NCBI GenBank assembly: GCA_963795775.1
Contig: CAWCJL010000004.1
Span: 310,001 to 374,000, forward strand
DNA length: 64,000 bases
Direction of reading: 5' to 3'
DNA from: CAWCJL01 sp963795775
GTDB taxonomy: Bacteria > Acidobacteriota > Terriglobia > Terriglobales > Acidobacteriaceae
A program made the translations under genes and the position numbers. This document shows, in pieces, positions 36,326 through 46,248 of the stretch (its first letter is position 1; the number at the start of each line of letters is the position of its first letter). Below the pieces are notes generated by a model. That model was not told where the DNA came from. It searched no databases and was given only the letters and a program-made list of their open reading frames with translations.

Positions 36326-38968
36326 CTATTGCCCTTTCGCGGCCGCCGTGCCACTCTGCTGTGCCAGCCAGCTTTGCAGCTTGGGACCTTGCGCGGCCCG
36401 CAGGTCGATGCAGTCGGAGATCTGATCCTGCGCCCGCTTCAGCGCGCGCTCAGCGGCCGGCACCTTGTTGGTAGTGAAGAAGCTGGTCACTTCCTGCCGC
36501 TTCTCAGCACTGCAGAAGCTGCCGGACGAGCCCACCAGCGCGCCTCCCATCATGGTCGTCGTCTGCGCTTTCACCTTGGGCCAGTTCGCCTGGATGTATT
36601 GCCAGGCGATATCGCGCGTTTGGGGCTGCTGCAGCATGATGGCCAGTTGTATAACCGAATCCTGGTTGCGCACCTTGCCGGAGACCGCATAATCCAGCGA
36701 TCGCTTCGCGAGCTCCGGGTTGGAGAAGAAAGCCAGAGTACGCAGCGCGCCGTCCTGTACTTCCGGATTCTTGCTCGATTGCGAGGCCGCCTGCAGCGCA
36801 TCGAAGAGCTGCGCATCGCCATGCTCGGCCGCGACCACGGCCGCGGGCTGGGCAAGCGTGGCATCTACGGAGGACGGATCTTTCAGGAATTGCGTAGTGA
36901 TCTGCTTGGCTTGTTCGACTACCGCAGGATCGTTTCCGTACTGGCCGACGAGGCCGAAGAGAGAGGCACGCAGTTCGCGCCTTTCCGGAGTGTCGGAAGC
37001 GGAGGGCTGGCCCAACTGCTTCAGCTCCGGTGAGAAGGTCTCGCGCACCCACGCAGATAGCTCCTTGCGCTCATCATCGGTCGAGGCAATCTGGTTATAG
37101 ACCGTGCGCACCCCACTGGCGACGCTACTGATCACATCCGCGCTGGTATCCGACTTGAGCGCTGCGGCGAGATTGAGGTAGTCACCCACGCTCGACTGGC
37201 CGGCACGCACCAGCGCGAACTCATTGCCGACAACGCTGATCCGTTCGGTCGGCTGCAGGCCGCTCTCCACATTCGACAGCAGCGTATGGTAATCCTTCGG
37301 ATCATAGGCAGTGCGGTAATAGCCCTTGCCCCCCGCGTTTGCAAAAAGAAACTGTGCCTGTGGCGTCTTCAAAGTCTGCTGCTGCTGTGAAAGCAACTCG
37401 CATGCCTTGTCCGCGATACCGAACTTGAAGCAAACCGGTATCGTCCAGTTCTGCTGCTGTTCGCCGCTGGCTGCCTGCGGGTTCAGGAAGAAGCGCTTCT
37501 GCGTCACGCTCACCTGCCCCGCGGCGGCAGGAGCAAACGTCAGCAGCGGCTCGCCCGGCTGCGCCACCAGGCTTTCCATGATCTTGTCCACCGGCTTGTG
37601 GCTGTTCTGCGTCTGCGCATTCCAGAAGTCCTCAGCCGTCGCGTTGCCATACATGTGCGCGGCCAGGTAGTTATGAACACCTTGCCGGAAGACATCTTCT
37701 CCCAGATAGTTCTCCACCATCAGGAGCATGGCTCCGGCTTTGCCATAAGTGATGCCGTCAAACATCTCGTTGATCTGGTCTGGGGTCTCCGCGTTCGCGC
37801 GAATCGTGCGCGTGACGCGCTGCGCATCCAGGTTCAGCGTGCTGTTCAGGCCGGAGGCAACGTCCTGTGCGATGTTCCACTCCGGCTTCCACGCTTCCAC
37901 CGGTTTGTTCTCCATCCAGGTCGCAAAGCCCTCGTTCAGCCACAGGTTGTTCCACCATTCCATCGTGACCATGTCGCCGAACCACTGGTGCGCCATCTCA
38001 TGCGCTACCACCAGCGCGATGTTCTTTTTGGTCGAGACAGAAGCGTTATTTTCATCAGCCAACAGGTCCGTCTCGCGGTAGGTGATAGCGCCAAAATTCT
38101 CCATCGCGCCGGCTTCGAAATCGGGTAGCGCGATCATGTCCAGCTTGGGCATCGGATATTTAATGCCGAAATACGTATCGTAGTAGTGGAGGATGTACTC
38201 CGCGGAGGAGAGCGCAAGGTGCCCGTATTGCACCTTGTCCGGCGTGGCACAGGCACGGATCGGCACACCGTCGCTCGAGCCGGAAAGGCACTGGAAATCG
38301 CCCACAAGGAATGCGACCAGATACGTGGACATCTTCGGCGTGGTCGCAAAGGTCAGCGTGTGCTCGTTGCTGTCCGGACCCGGCGTATCCTTCACGATGT
38401 TGGTGTTGGAGATGGCGGTGTCGCCCTTATCCACCACCAGCGAGATATCAAATGTGGCCTTGTAGGCTGGCTCGTCGAACGAGGGAAACGCGCGGCGGGC
38501 GTCGGTAGGCTCAAACTGCGTTACCGCGTAATTGCGCTTCGCCGTCTTCGAGAGATAGAACCCGCGGAGCTGATTATTCAGGATGCCGGTGTACTGAATG
38601 TGCAGTGTCGCCTCTCCGGAAGGAAGCTCGGCGGGGAAGGTAAAGGTAGCCTGCTGCTTATCCTTATCCAGCGCGACCTTCGCAGTCTGCTCCTTTCCCC
38701 CGGCTTTCGCCGTCACGGTCTGGAAATCGATCTCAGCGGCATTCAGAGTGATCGCGCTCATCGGCTGGTTCAGCGTGACGTCTATAAACTCATCGCCGGT
38801 GAAGGTTGCCTTCTTCAGGTCCGGAGTAAGCGTCAGCTTGTAATGATCGGGGCGGACCGAGGTGGGCAGGCGTTGCGCATGCAGACTCACCTGCGACAGC
38901 AGCATCGCTGCCAGACTTACCGCGGCAAAGGCGCGCGGGCACTTCCTAAGCAGAGCTACAAACGACAT
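36326..38968 (-). CDS. Secreted M1-family metallo-aminopeptidase
   Basis: 880 residues. Signal peptide about 1-32, then the M1 N-terminal saddle, the substrate-binding GAMEN motif (287-291) and the zinc site HEMAHQWFGD (323-332) with Glu324 catalytic and the third ligand Glu346 in NEGFATW. The C-terminal half (from about 520) fits the ERAP1_C-type helical domain. It removes N-terminal amino acids from peptides, here likely in the periplasm or outside. A GAGGAGGC Shine-Dalgarno site lies just before the ATG. It is monocistronic, with a 227-bp upstream gap in which I see no clear elements. Confidence 0.93.
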   Translation of the reverse strand: MSFVALLRKCPRAFAAVSLAAMLLSQVSLHAQRLPTSVRPDHYKLTLTPDLKKATFTGDEFIDVTLNQPMSAITLNAAEIDFQTVTAKAGGKEQTAKVALDKDKQQATFTFPAELPSGEATLHIQYTGILNNQLRGFYLSKTAKRNYAVTQFEPTDARRAFPSFDEPAYKATFDISLVVDKGDTAISNTNIVKDTPGPDSNEHTLTFATTPKMSTYLVAFLVGDFQCLSGSSDGVPIRACATPDKVQYGHLALSSAEYILHYYDTYFGIKYPMPKLDMIALPDFEAGAMENFGAITYRETDLLADENNASVSTKKNIALVVAHEMAHQWFGDMVTMEWWNNLWLNEGFATWMENKPVEAWKPEWNIAQDVASGLNSTLNLDAQRVTRTIRANAETPDQINEMFDGITYGKAGAMLLMVENYLGEDVFRQGVHNYLAAHMYGNATAEDFWNAQTQNSHKPVDKIMESLVAQPGEPLLTFAPAAAGQVSVTQKRFFLNPQAASGEQQQNWTIPVCFKFGIADKACELLSQQQQTLKTPQAQFLFANAGGKGYYRTAYDPKDYHTLLSNVESGLQPTERISVVGNEFALVRAGQSSVGDYLNLAAALKSDTSADVISSVASGVRTVYNQIASTDDERKELSAWVRETFSPELKQLGQPSASDTPERRELRASLFGLVGQYGNDPAVVEQAKQITTQFLKDPSSVDATLAQPAAVVAAEHGDAQLFDALQAASQSSKNPEVQDGALRTLAFFSNPELAKRSLDYAVSGKVRNQDSVIQLAIMLQQPQTRDIAWQYIQANWPKVKAQTTTMMGGALVGSSGSFCSAEKRQEVTSFFTTNKVPAAERALKRAQDQISDCIDLRAAQGPKLQSWLAQQSGTAAAKGQ

Positions 38969-39195
38969 ATTGCCTCCTCGAATTTCGCGGTCTTACTCGT
39001 TCAGGCGCAAAGACAACCTGCGCAGCACAAACAATCCACTTTATACTCTCCGGGCCGGCCGTGCCGACAGTATCGGCCGGAGCGCCTGCACCGGCGCGCA
39101 CACATTTGCTTTCCGAACAGCCCGCGCCATTGCTCCATACGGGGAACCCTCGCCGAAAGTTCACTGGCGACCGGTTGGGATATCCGCCACCCGCT

Positions 39196-40806
39196 CTATG
39201 CTTCGCGATAATCAAGCAGCATCAGGCCGGCAAGCATCAGGAACGGCGGCCACACCATCCCCGCGATCGCCCTGCTACGCCCTTCCGGAAGACGCAGTTC
39301 CAGCCAGCGTGCCCAACCGGCGGATAATCCCAGCAGCGCAATGGCCGTATGGCTGATCTCTTCCAGTAGTTCCTGCGTTGCGTTTTCGAGGCCGTGACTG
39401 TGCGTCAGCAGTAGCGCCGCACCCACGATGCAGCTCGCCGGAAAGATCAGCCGCGCCCACGATGCGCGCACCCGGCCGGTTTGCACGGCGCATTCAAAGG
39501 CCGAGAAGACCCCCAGCAGCAGCGCCGCCAGTCGATGTTCCAGCACGTCGGGCTCGGAGAAGGATTTCCAGAACGGCCGAGGCCCCAAGGGCCAGCTTTC
39601 CGCATCCGCACGCAGCAGAATCAACAGCGCGAGACCTGCAAAGCTGACCGGCCAGAAGCGGGCCCACCCTAGCCGTGGAAACCGGCTGAGCAGGGCCATT
39701 CCGCCAGCTAGCAACAGGATCAACCCGGCCCAATGGTGGTTGTACTCTGACCATGCGATGTCATTTGTATCTGACGGCGTGACATATCCGAACCGGTGCT
39801 GCTGCACCGCAGCCTCGATCGAACTCGAAGGCGCAAGGGCGCGCAGGGGAGGGCTGTGCATCCGGGGCTCCTGTGGGAGGAAGCGCACCTTTATTTCACG
39901 TGCGGTAACCAGATTCTGTAGGTCAACGGCCGGCGGTTGCGAGGTGAGTGAGGCGGCAGCGAGTATCGCCAGAAATGCGAGACCTATTTCCACTTCCGCA
40001 AAACGTGCCAGGCGTGCAAGCAGCGGCTGCGGACGGGTGCCAAGCCGGCGCACGACGAACCAGTTGCTCGCGCCAAGTGCAAGGAGCAGAAACAGCAAAT
40101 AAACCTTGACCAGCAGCATGAGCCCGTAGCCCGTGCCGTATAGCGCTTGCGGCGGGCCCACATAGAACCACGCCAGTCCGACGCCGCCACCCACCAAGAG
40201 TCCCGCACCCGTGAGTGCCATGGCGGAGTAGCGCTGCGCCATCGTTCGCGCCGCCGCGATGCTCTGTGTGCGCGGGAGTGCCAGCAGCAGGTAGGGCATA
40301 GCGCCCAGCCATATTCCGGTGCCGATGTGATGAAGAGCCGTCATCAGAAGCAACACGGGCCGATGATCCAGACGCGACGCAGCATGGCTGAGCGATACCG
40401 CCGAAGCGAGCAGCCCTGCACTGCCTGCAAGAACCATCCAGGGAACGACTGCCCGATACCGCTTTCGACCGAACACCGGCGCGACCAGCGCCAGCGCCAA
40501 CCCAAACACGGCAATCCAAGCGTGCGCGCGAAGCGAAGGCGCGCCAAGCGCAGTCCCCAGCGTCACGCCGCCATTCCAGACCAGCGTCACAATTTCGCTC
40601 GCCGCCGCGGCGCATTCCACAAGCAGCAGAACCACAGCGGCCCATCCCATGCCTCTGCGGCACACACCAGCTGTGGCCTGTGCACCGCTGCCACGCACGA
40701 CAAAGACCAGGAACGCCGCCCCGCCAAGCAGAAGCGCCTCCAGCGCGAGCGCCAATGCCTTGAGTACAACTGCAAACAGCTCAATATCGTTGAGCAGCCA
40801 GATCAC
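39196..40806 (-). CDS. copD: CopD-family copper-resistance membrane protein
   Basis: 536 residues from GTG 40806, chosen because the longer frame overlaps copC and because GGAAG lies about eight bases upstream. Around twelve hydrophobic helices. The N-terminal two-thirds match CopD (LHHIGTGIWLGAMPYLLLAL near residue 187; conserved His and Trp). The C-terminal part adds further membrane helices and a His-containing HSHGLEN loop. CopD imports or handles periplasmic copper delivered by CopC. It is the last gene of the long leftward operon-like run, 28 bases after copC. Confidence 0.85.
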   Translation of the reverse strand: MIWLLNDIELFAVVLKALALALEALLLGGAAFLVFVVRGSGAQATAGVCRRGMGWAAVVLLLVECAAAASEIVTLVWNGGVTLGTALGAPSLRAHAWIAVFGLALALVAPVFGRKRYRAVVPWMVLAGSAGLLASAVSLSHAASRLDHRPVLLLMTALHHIGTGIWLGAMPYLLLALPRTQSIAAARTMAQRYSAMALTGAGLLVGGGVGLAWFYVGPPQALYGTGYGLMLLVKVYLLFLLLALGASNWFVVRRLGTRPQPLLARLARFAEVEIGLAFLAILAAASLTSQPPAVDLQNLVTAREIKVRFLPQEPRMHSPPLRALAPSSSIEAAVQQHRFGYVTPSDTNDIAWSEYNHHWAGLILLLAGGMALLSRFPRLGWARFWPVSFAGLALLILLRADAESWPLGPRPFWKSFSEPDVLEHRLAALLLGVFSAFECAVQTGRVRASWARLIFPASCIVGAALLLTHSHGLENATQELLEEISHTAIALLGLSAGWARWLELRLPEGRSRAIAGMVWPPFLMLAGLMLLDYREA

Positions 40807-40834
40807 GCGTGGGCTTCCAATGCAGTGAAGGCGG

Positions 40835-41224
40835 CTAGCGTACGGAAAAGGAGAAGGCGCCGCGGGTGATGTGCCCATCACTGGACAGCACCTGCCAGTG
40901 CAGGCTGTAGCTTCCCTTCACCAGATGGGTGGCAGACGACCGCAGCACATTCGGAGCGGCATGCAGGTCAGCAGGCAGGGCCTGGGGCTTGCCATCCGGC
41001 GTTTCCAGCGTGAGCGAAGACCGGGCAGCATCCACACGCGAGTTGAACTGCAGCACGATGTCCGTAGTCGGCCCCTGGACGACAGCATCCGCCTTGGGTG
41101 AAGAATTCACCAACACCGCGTGCGCGAAGGCCGTACGCGCCGTACCGAGCAGCACGCAGATGCCGACAAGAACAGCGCAGAGAAGCCGCACGGAAGGCCG
41201 GGGATGCTCTCTTGGCCGATCCAT
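40835..41224 (-). CDS. copC: CopC/YobA-family periplasmic copper-binding protein
   Basis: 129 residues from ATG 41224. The signal peptide ends TARTAFA, so the mature protein starts HAVLVNSSPKADA; an N-terminal His is the CopC Cu(II) brace ligand. Later LHWQVLSSDGHITRGAFSFSV carries the conserved Asp-Gly-His copper site. It pairs with the downstream copD. It begins only eight bases after the glk stop, so it is probably transcribed with the sugar genes, an unusual partner. Confidence 0.9.
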   Translation of the reverse strand: MDRPREHPRPSVRLLCAVLVGICVLLGTARTAFAHAVLVNSSPKADAVVQGPTTDIVLQFNSRVDAARSSLTLETPDGKPQALPADLHAAPNVLRSSATHLVKGSYSLHWQVLSSDGHITRGAFSFSVR

Positions 41225-41232
41225 GCGCACGC

Positions 41233-42293
41233 TCAGATGGATCTCGACACCGGTTCTGACGCGGAGAACTCAATCGAGGCAGCGCGTTCCGACCGGCCTC
41301 CCAGTTCCGCTGCACGCGCTTCCGCATAAGCCGCTGCGCCGATCAAAGCGGCACGGCTTTCCAGAATGACGCGCACCGGCGACTGTACCAGGAGATTGCT
41401 GAGACGCCCCTTGTCCGTGAACGCCTTCATGAACGTCCCATCCTGCAGCTTCTTCAAGATCTTTGGGGCAATGCCGCCGCCCAGGTAAGTGCCGCCGGTC
41501 GCCAGCACCTTGAGGGCAAGGTTCCCCGCTTCCGCGCCATACGCCGATACGAACATGTCGAGCGTTTTGGCGCAGATTTCAGACGCGCCGCTCTCACCCA
41601 ACTCGCCGATCACCGCATTCGGATCTTCGACCTCCATGCGCTCGCGCAGCCACGCCGGCTCCTCCATCTTCCGCACATCGCGCAGGAAGGCATAGATATT
41701 CTTGATCCCGATGCCCGACACCACCCGCTCGAAGCTGACGCGCCCTCCGAGCGTCCGCTGCAGATAGCGCAGCAGTTCGATCTCATCGTCGTTGCGCGCA
41801 GCAAAGTCCGCGTGTCCGCCCTCGGAGGCCATGGGCACGTGCATTCTTCCGTTCCATACCACGACGGCCTCGCCCAGCCCGTGCCTGCGGCGATCAATCC
41901 ACGGTTGCCCGTTGCGCTGGCGTCGCCTTCGCTCAACACAAAGATCTGGTTAGGGGTCAGCTCCGGAATGCCATAGCCGTTGGCTTCAAGATCGTTGATG
42001 AGAAAAACATGCGATATGTCGAGCTCGATGGACAGGCGGCGGCTATCCAGCACCCAGGGAAGATTGGTCAGCTTCAGCACGCCCGAGCGCACCGGGCCGG
42101 GAACGCCGAAGCACGCGGCGGATACCTTTCCCGCCTTCCCATGCTCGTCGAGAAACGACTGCACAATGACCGAGAGGCCCTCGTGCTCCTGCGCCGCGTA
42201 CCGCTTCTCTTCCGTGCGCGCCAGCTTTCCGTGTCGAAAATCGTAGAGCGCCAGGTCTACCTTCGTGCCACCGACGTCGCCTGCCAGAATCAT
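41233..42293 (-). CDS. glk: Glucokinase (ROK/Glk type; apparent frameshift)
   Basis: 353 residues if one missing base is restored at 41873-41880. Frame 1 (from 42293) gives MILAGDVGGTKVDLALYD with the ATP-binding DxGGT motif and continues to LIAAGTG; frame 2 carries GEAVVVWNGR, then MASEGGHADFA and a GIAPKILKKL segment. Restoring a C gives GTGLGEAVV, the normal Glk reading. The enzyme phosphorylates glucose with ATP. Its ATG overlaps the pgl stop (ATGA), placing it in the zwf-pgl-glk unit that feeds the oxidative pentose phosphate pathway. Confidence 0.88.
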
Positions 42294-43087
42294 CGTACGA
42301 TCTCCATCCGGCCGGTGCCGTCGGCATCTGGCTTCGGCAAATGCGCCGCCGCTGCTTCATCGAGCAGGAGAGTCAGCTTGCCATTTGCCGGGCGGATCAG
42401 TTGCGAAGGCAGCGCTTCCGGATCGTAATCGCTCGAGAGAACGCGGGCCAGAACCTCCGCCTTGTCTGCTCCCCGAATCAGAAACGACACGTCATGCGCC
42501 TGGTTGATAACCGGCCACGTCAGCGTAATGCGCCATGTGTTTTTTTGCGGAACCTGGTTGGCCACCACGATGCGGCCGAGTTCGTGAATGGCATCCGTGT
42601 GCGGGAAAATGGACGCGGTGTGGCCGTCATCGCCCATGCCAAGCGAGAGCACATCGAACTGCGGCATCTGCGCACCTTCCAGCCGGAAGGCGTTGCGAAT
42701 AGCCGACTCGTACTTGGCCGCGGCCTCCTCCGGAGGCAGTTCGCCCTGCACGCGAAAGATCTGCGAGGCCTCAAGCGGAACCTTCGACAGCAGCGCCGCG
42801 TCCGCCATGCGGAAGTTGCTTTCCGGGTCCGTCGGCGGCACAGTGCGCTCATCGACAAAGAAGAATTCCAGCTTCTCCCAGGGCACCTCAGTGCGGTATC
42901 CGGCACTGGGATCGGCCAGCAATTCGAACACCGGCTTGGGCGTGTTTCCTCCGGAAAAGGCGGCGCGTACATGCGTCCGCTGCCTGCCGGCTTCCGCCAA
43001 TGCGTCCGCATAGTACTGCGCCGCTCCGGCAGCGAACTCCTCCGGCGAGCGGAACACATGGTATGTAACAGCCGTTGTCCTGCCCAT
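42290..43087 (-). CDS. pgl: 6-phosphogluconolactonase
   Basis: 265 residues from ATG 43087; an upstream in-frame reading overlaps zwf and is rejected. Family marks: FSGGNTPKPVFELLA (about 44-58), WEKLEFFFVDERTVPPTDPESN (about 69-90) and LGMGDDGHTASIFPHT (about 149-164), the DevB/NagB-like phosphate and sugar-binding loops. Hydrolyses 6-phosphogluconolactone made by Zwf. It starts seven bases after the zwf stop and overlaps glk. Confidence 0.93.
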   Translation of the reverse strand: MGRTTAVTYHVFRSPEEFAAGAAQYYADALAEAGRQRTHVRAAFSGGNTPKPVFELLADPSAGYRTEVPWEKLEFFFVDERTVPPTDPESNFRMADAALLSKVPLEASQIFRVQGELPPEEAAAKYESAIRNAFRLEGAQMPQFDVLSLGMGDDGHTASIFPHTDAIHELGRIVVANQVPQKNTWRITLTWPVINQAHDVSFLIRGADKAEVLARVLSSDYDPEALPSQLIRPANGKLTLLLDEAAAAHLPKPDADGTGRMEIVR

Positions 43088-43094
43088 CGTTCTC

Positions 43095-44634
43095 CTATGT
43101 TTTGCGCCAGGAGCGGCCATCGCGCTCCAGCAGCGCATCGGCGGATTTCGGCCCCCAGGACCCGCTGGCGTAGTTGGGGAACCACTCTGCCGGCGGCTGC
43201 TTCCATGCCTCCAGCAACGGCGTGAGCAGAGCCCAGGTCGTCTCCACGCCCTCGCGATGGGCAAACAGTGTGGCGTCACCTAGCATGGCATCCAGCAGCA
43301 GGCGCTCATACCCATTGGCGGAGTTGGTCCCGAAGGCTTCGGCGTACTTGAAATTCATGATCACCGGGCATACTTCCATGTTGGGACTGGGCACCTTGGC
43401 CCCGAAGCGCAACGAGATGCCCTCATCCGGCTGAATACGCATGCTGATGAGGTTGGGCTGGATTTCGCTGCACTTGCCTTGTCCCACCTCTTTGAAAAGC
43501 AACAGCGGAGGTTGCTTGAACTGGATCGTGATCTCAGTCGAGCGCTTCGCCATCCGCTTCCCGGCGCGAAGGTAGAAGGGAACGCCGGCCCAGCGCCAAT
43601 TATCGATCTCGAGCCGGAGTGCGGCGAAGGTCTCCGTCCTGGAGTTCGGGTTAACGCGTTCCTCTTCGCGGTAGCCTTTTACCTCCTGGCCACCCACAAC
43701 TCCCGGGCCGTACTGCCCGCGTACGGCGTCTCGCAGTTGAATGGGCCGGACGGCGCGCCATACTTTGATCTTCTCCCGCCGCAGCGCTTCGGCCTCGAAA
43801 GAGACCGGCGGCTCCATGGCGACGAAGGAGAGCAGCTCCATAACATGGTTCTGGACAACATCGCGCAGCGCTCCGGCACTCTCGTAAAAGGGCCCGCGGC
43901 CCTCGATGCCGATCTCTTCGGCCGCAGTGATCTGAACATTGTCCACGTAATTGCGGTTCCAGATCGGCTCGAAAATTCCATTGGCGAAACGGAAAACAAG
44001 GATGTTTTGAACAGTTTCCTTGCCGAGGTAGTGGTCAATACGGAATACCTGGTCCTCGCGAAACACACTATTCACGTCATCGTTTAACTCGCGCGCGGAG
44101 GCGAGGTCATGCCCGAACGGCTTTTCGATGATGGTGTGCACGGTGCCCTGGGCCGGCTGCGCCATGCCGTGCTCCCCAAGTTGATGGATGATCTCGGAGA
44201 AGTATTCGGGCGCGGTGGCCAGGTAGAAGAGCCGGTTGCCCTCGGTTCCACGCTCACGATCGATATTTTCGAGCGTCTGCTTGAGCGACTCATAGCCGGC
44301 GTGGTCGTCGAAGTTCATGGCGTGATAGCTGACCTTCGCCATGAAGCGATCAAGGTCCTTGTTGTCGTCCTTCACGCCGCCGTACTTGACGATGCCCTCA
44401 CGCATATCGCGCGAGAACTCGCCTTCCAGCGGGCGACGGGCCACTCCAACCACGGCAAACTGCTCGGGCAAGCAGCCCGCTCTGCTCTAAATGAAACAGC
44501 GCCGGTAGCAGTTTTCGCTTCGTTAGATCGCCTGAGGCGCCGAAAATGACGACGGCGGTCGGTTCCGGAACCCTCTCGCCCTGGCGAGCCGGGCGAACCT
44601 CCGGCAATGCAGGCGTTTCAGTGATGGTCGCCAT
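43095..44634 (-). CDS. zwf: Glucose-6-phosphate 1-dehydrogenase (apparent frameshift)
   Basis: 512 residues if one extra base near 44470-44471 is removed. The N-terminus from 44634 has the NADP-binding GASGDLTKRKLLPALFHL (about 32-49). The rest is in another frame from about 44470: PEQFAVVGVARRPLE, the active-site RIDHYLGKETVQN and the C-terminal domain ending LERDGRSWRK. Deleting one base gives QSGLLPEQFAVVG, which is the family sequence. First, usually NADPH-producing step of the pentose phosphate pathway. Confidence 0.9.
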
Positions 44635-44663
44635 GGTGTCAGCTCCTTTCAGAGCAGCCGGCG

Positions 44664-45572
44664 TTAGCTGCTCTTCTTGATTGCGTGGCCGCCGAAAGCG
44701 TTGCGCATGATGGACAGCATGCGATCGGTGAAATTGTTCGCCTCGCGCGAACGAATGCGGCGGATCAGCGACTCTGTGATCACCGGGGCGGACACGTTAA
44801 GATCAATGGCCTCGAACACCGTCCAGCGGCCTTCGCCCGAATCCACCACGAATGGCTCAATGCCCTCGAGCGTCGGATTCTTCTTGAGCGCATCGACCGT
44901 GAGGTCGAGCAGCCAGGAGCGAATGACCGAGCCGTATTGCCAGATCTCCCCAATCTGTTCGAGGTCGAGGTGCATGTCCTGCTTGGCCTTGAGAATGGCA
45001 AAGCCCTCGGCGTAGGCCTCCATCATGCCGTACTCGATGGCGTTGTGCACCATCTTCACGAAGTGCCCGGCACCGGCCGGCCCCACGTGGCCCCAGCCCT
45101 TGTCCGGCGCAGGCGCCAGTGCTTCAAAAATGGGACGCAGAGGATCGACCGCTTCCTTGCTGCCGCCGACCATCATGCTGTAGCCCTCCTTCAGACCCCA
45201 CACACCGCCGGAGGTGCCGCAATCCACAAAGTGGAAGCCCTTGGCTTCGCATTCCGCGGCGCGCCGCTGCGAATCCTTGTAATTGGAATTGCCGCCGTCG
45301 ATGAATGTGTCTCCTTTTTGCATCAGCGGCTGTAGCTTGGCTATGGTCTGGTCCACCGGGGCACCCGAAGGCACCATAAGCCACACCGCGCGCGGCGCCT
45401 TCAGATCCTTCACCAGGTCCTCGAGCGAGTTCACGCCTGTCGATCCGGCCGCATCCAGCTTCTTCACCACATCGGCGTTGAAGTCAAATCCGACTACTTT
45501 GTGACCGTGCTCGCGCAACCGCTCGGCCATATTGAAGCCCATCTTGCCCAACCCGATCAGACCCAGTTCCAT
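44664..45572 (-). CDS. gnd: 6-phosphogluconate dehydrogenase (short form)
   Basis: 302 residues, the short GntZ/YqeC-like form rather than the 470-residue type. N-terminal Rossmann motif GLIGLGKMGFNMAERL (4-19), IDGGNSNYKDS near 90, GTSGGVWGLKEGY near 119 and catalytic GHFVKMVHNAIEYGMM (about 168-183). The short enzymes are often NAD-preferring; I see no feature that proves cofactor choice. It oxidatively decarboxylates 6-phosphogluconate to ribulose 5-phosphate and sits 29 bases upstream of zwf. Confidence 0.93.
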   Translation of the reverse strand: MELGLIGLGKMGFNMAERLREHGHKVVGFDFNADVVKKLDAAGSTGVNSLEDLVKDLKAPRAVWLMVPSGAPVDQTIAKLQPLMQKGDTFIDGGNSNYKDSQRRAAECEAKGFHFVDCGTSGGVWGLKEGYSMMVGGSKEAVDPLRPIFEALAPAPDKGWGHVGPAGAGHFVKMVHNAIEYGMMEAYAEGFAILKAKQDMHLDLEQIGEIWQYGSVIRSWLLDLTVDALKKNPTLEGIEPFVVDSGEGRWTVFEAIDLNVSAPVITESLIRRIRSREANNFTDRMLSIMRNAFGGHAIKKSS

Positions 45573-45607
45573 CGCTCTTCTCCTCTGGAATGCTCTCTCG
45601 AAATTCG

Positions 45608-46240
45608 CTATGCCGCCTGGCCTAGTTCGACCGCTACTCCCAATGCCCGCAACTCCTGCGCGAACTGCTCTTCATTCCGGTACTGAATGGCATGGAAGCC
45701 CAGCTTCGCCGCCGCCGCACAGTTCCCTTCCCGGTCGTCCACAAAGGCGCTTCTCTCTGGCTTCTGATGCATAAGCGCGAGCCCGGCTTCAAAGATGGCT
45801 GGGTCAGGCTTGCGCAGACCGAGATAGCAGGAAGAAAAAAATCCGTGGAAGAAGCAGTCAAGACCGAAGTGCTCGATGCGGTAATCGTTCAGCTCGCGCG
45901 ACTCATTGTTGAGCATCGCCAGTTTGACCCGCCCAGCGGCGCGCAGCGCTCGTAATACGTTGATTGCCCCGTAAGGAAGCCACTGCGACTGTTCCCGCAT
46001 CGCCGCGAGGAACGCCTCGGGCGTGAACGGCCGAGGCTCAAAGAAGACGGTCTCGCGCAGAAATGTCTCGACCGTGATCTCGCCCTTCTCCCACGCATCG
46101 TTGGCCTCGGGGTGCCGGGCCTCGTAGGCCGCCCGGTCTACACCAAACTGGTCGAGCACGCGCGCACGCTCCACGTGGTCCCAGCCGTTGGTCAGCAGGA
46201 CGCCCCCGATGTCGAAGTACACCGCTTCGATCTCTGCCAT
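45608..46240 (-). CDS. HAD-superfamily hydrolase (subfamily IA)
   Basis: 210 residues. HAD motif I reads VYFDIGGVLL (7-16): the nucleophile Asp is present, and Ile-Gly-Gly replaces the common Gly-Asp/Thr pattern as in the YihX-like group. Motif II is AMLNNES, motif III KPDPAIFE (about 144-151) and motif IV FVDDREGN. A helical cap lies at about 17-85. YihX of E. coli dephosphorylates glucose 1-phosphate; given the sugar-phosphate operon, a sugar phosphatase role is plausible but not proven. Confidence 0.82.
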   Translation of the reverse strand: MAEIEAVYFDIGGVLLTNGWDHVERARVLDQFGVDRAAYEARHPEANDAWEKGEITVETFLRETVFFEPRPFTPEAFLAAMREQSQWLPYGAINVLRALRAAGRVKLAMLNNESRELNDYRIEHFGLDCFFHGFFSSCYLGLRKPDPAIFEAGLALMHQKPERSAFVDDREGNCAAAAKLGFHAIQYRNEEQFAQELRALGVAVELGQAA

Positions 46241-46248
46241 GATGATGC

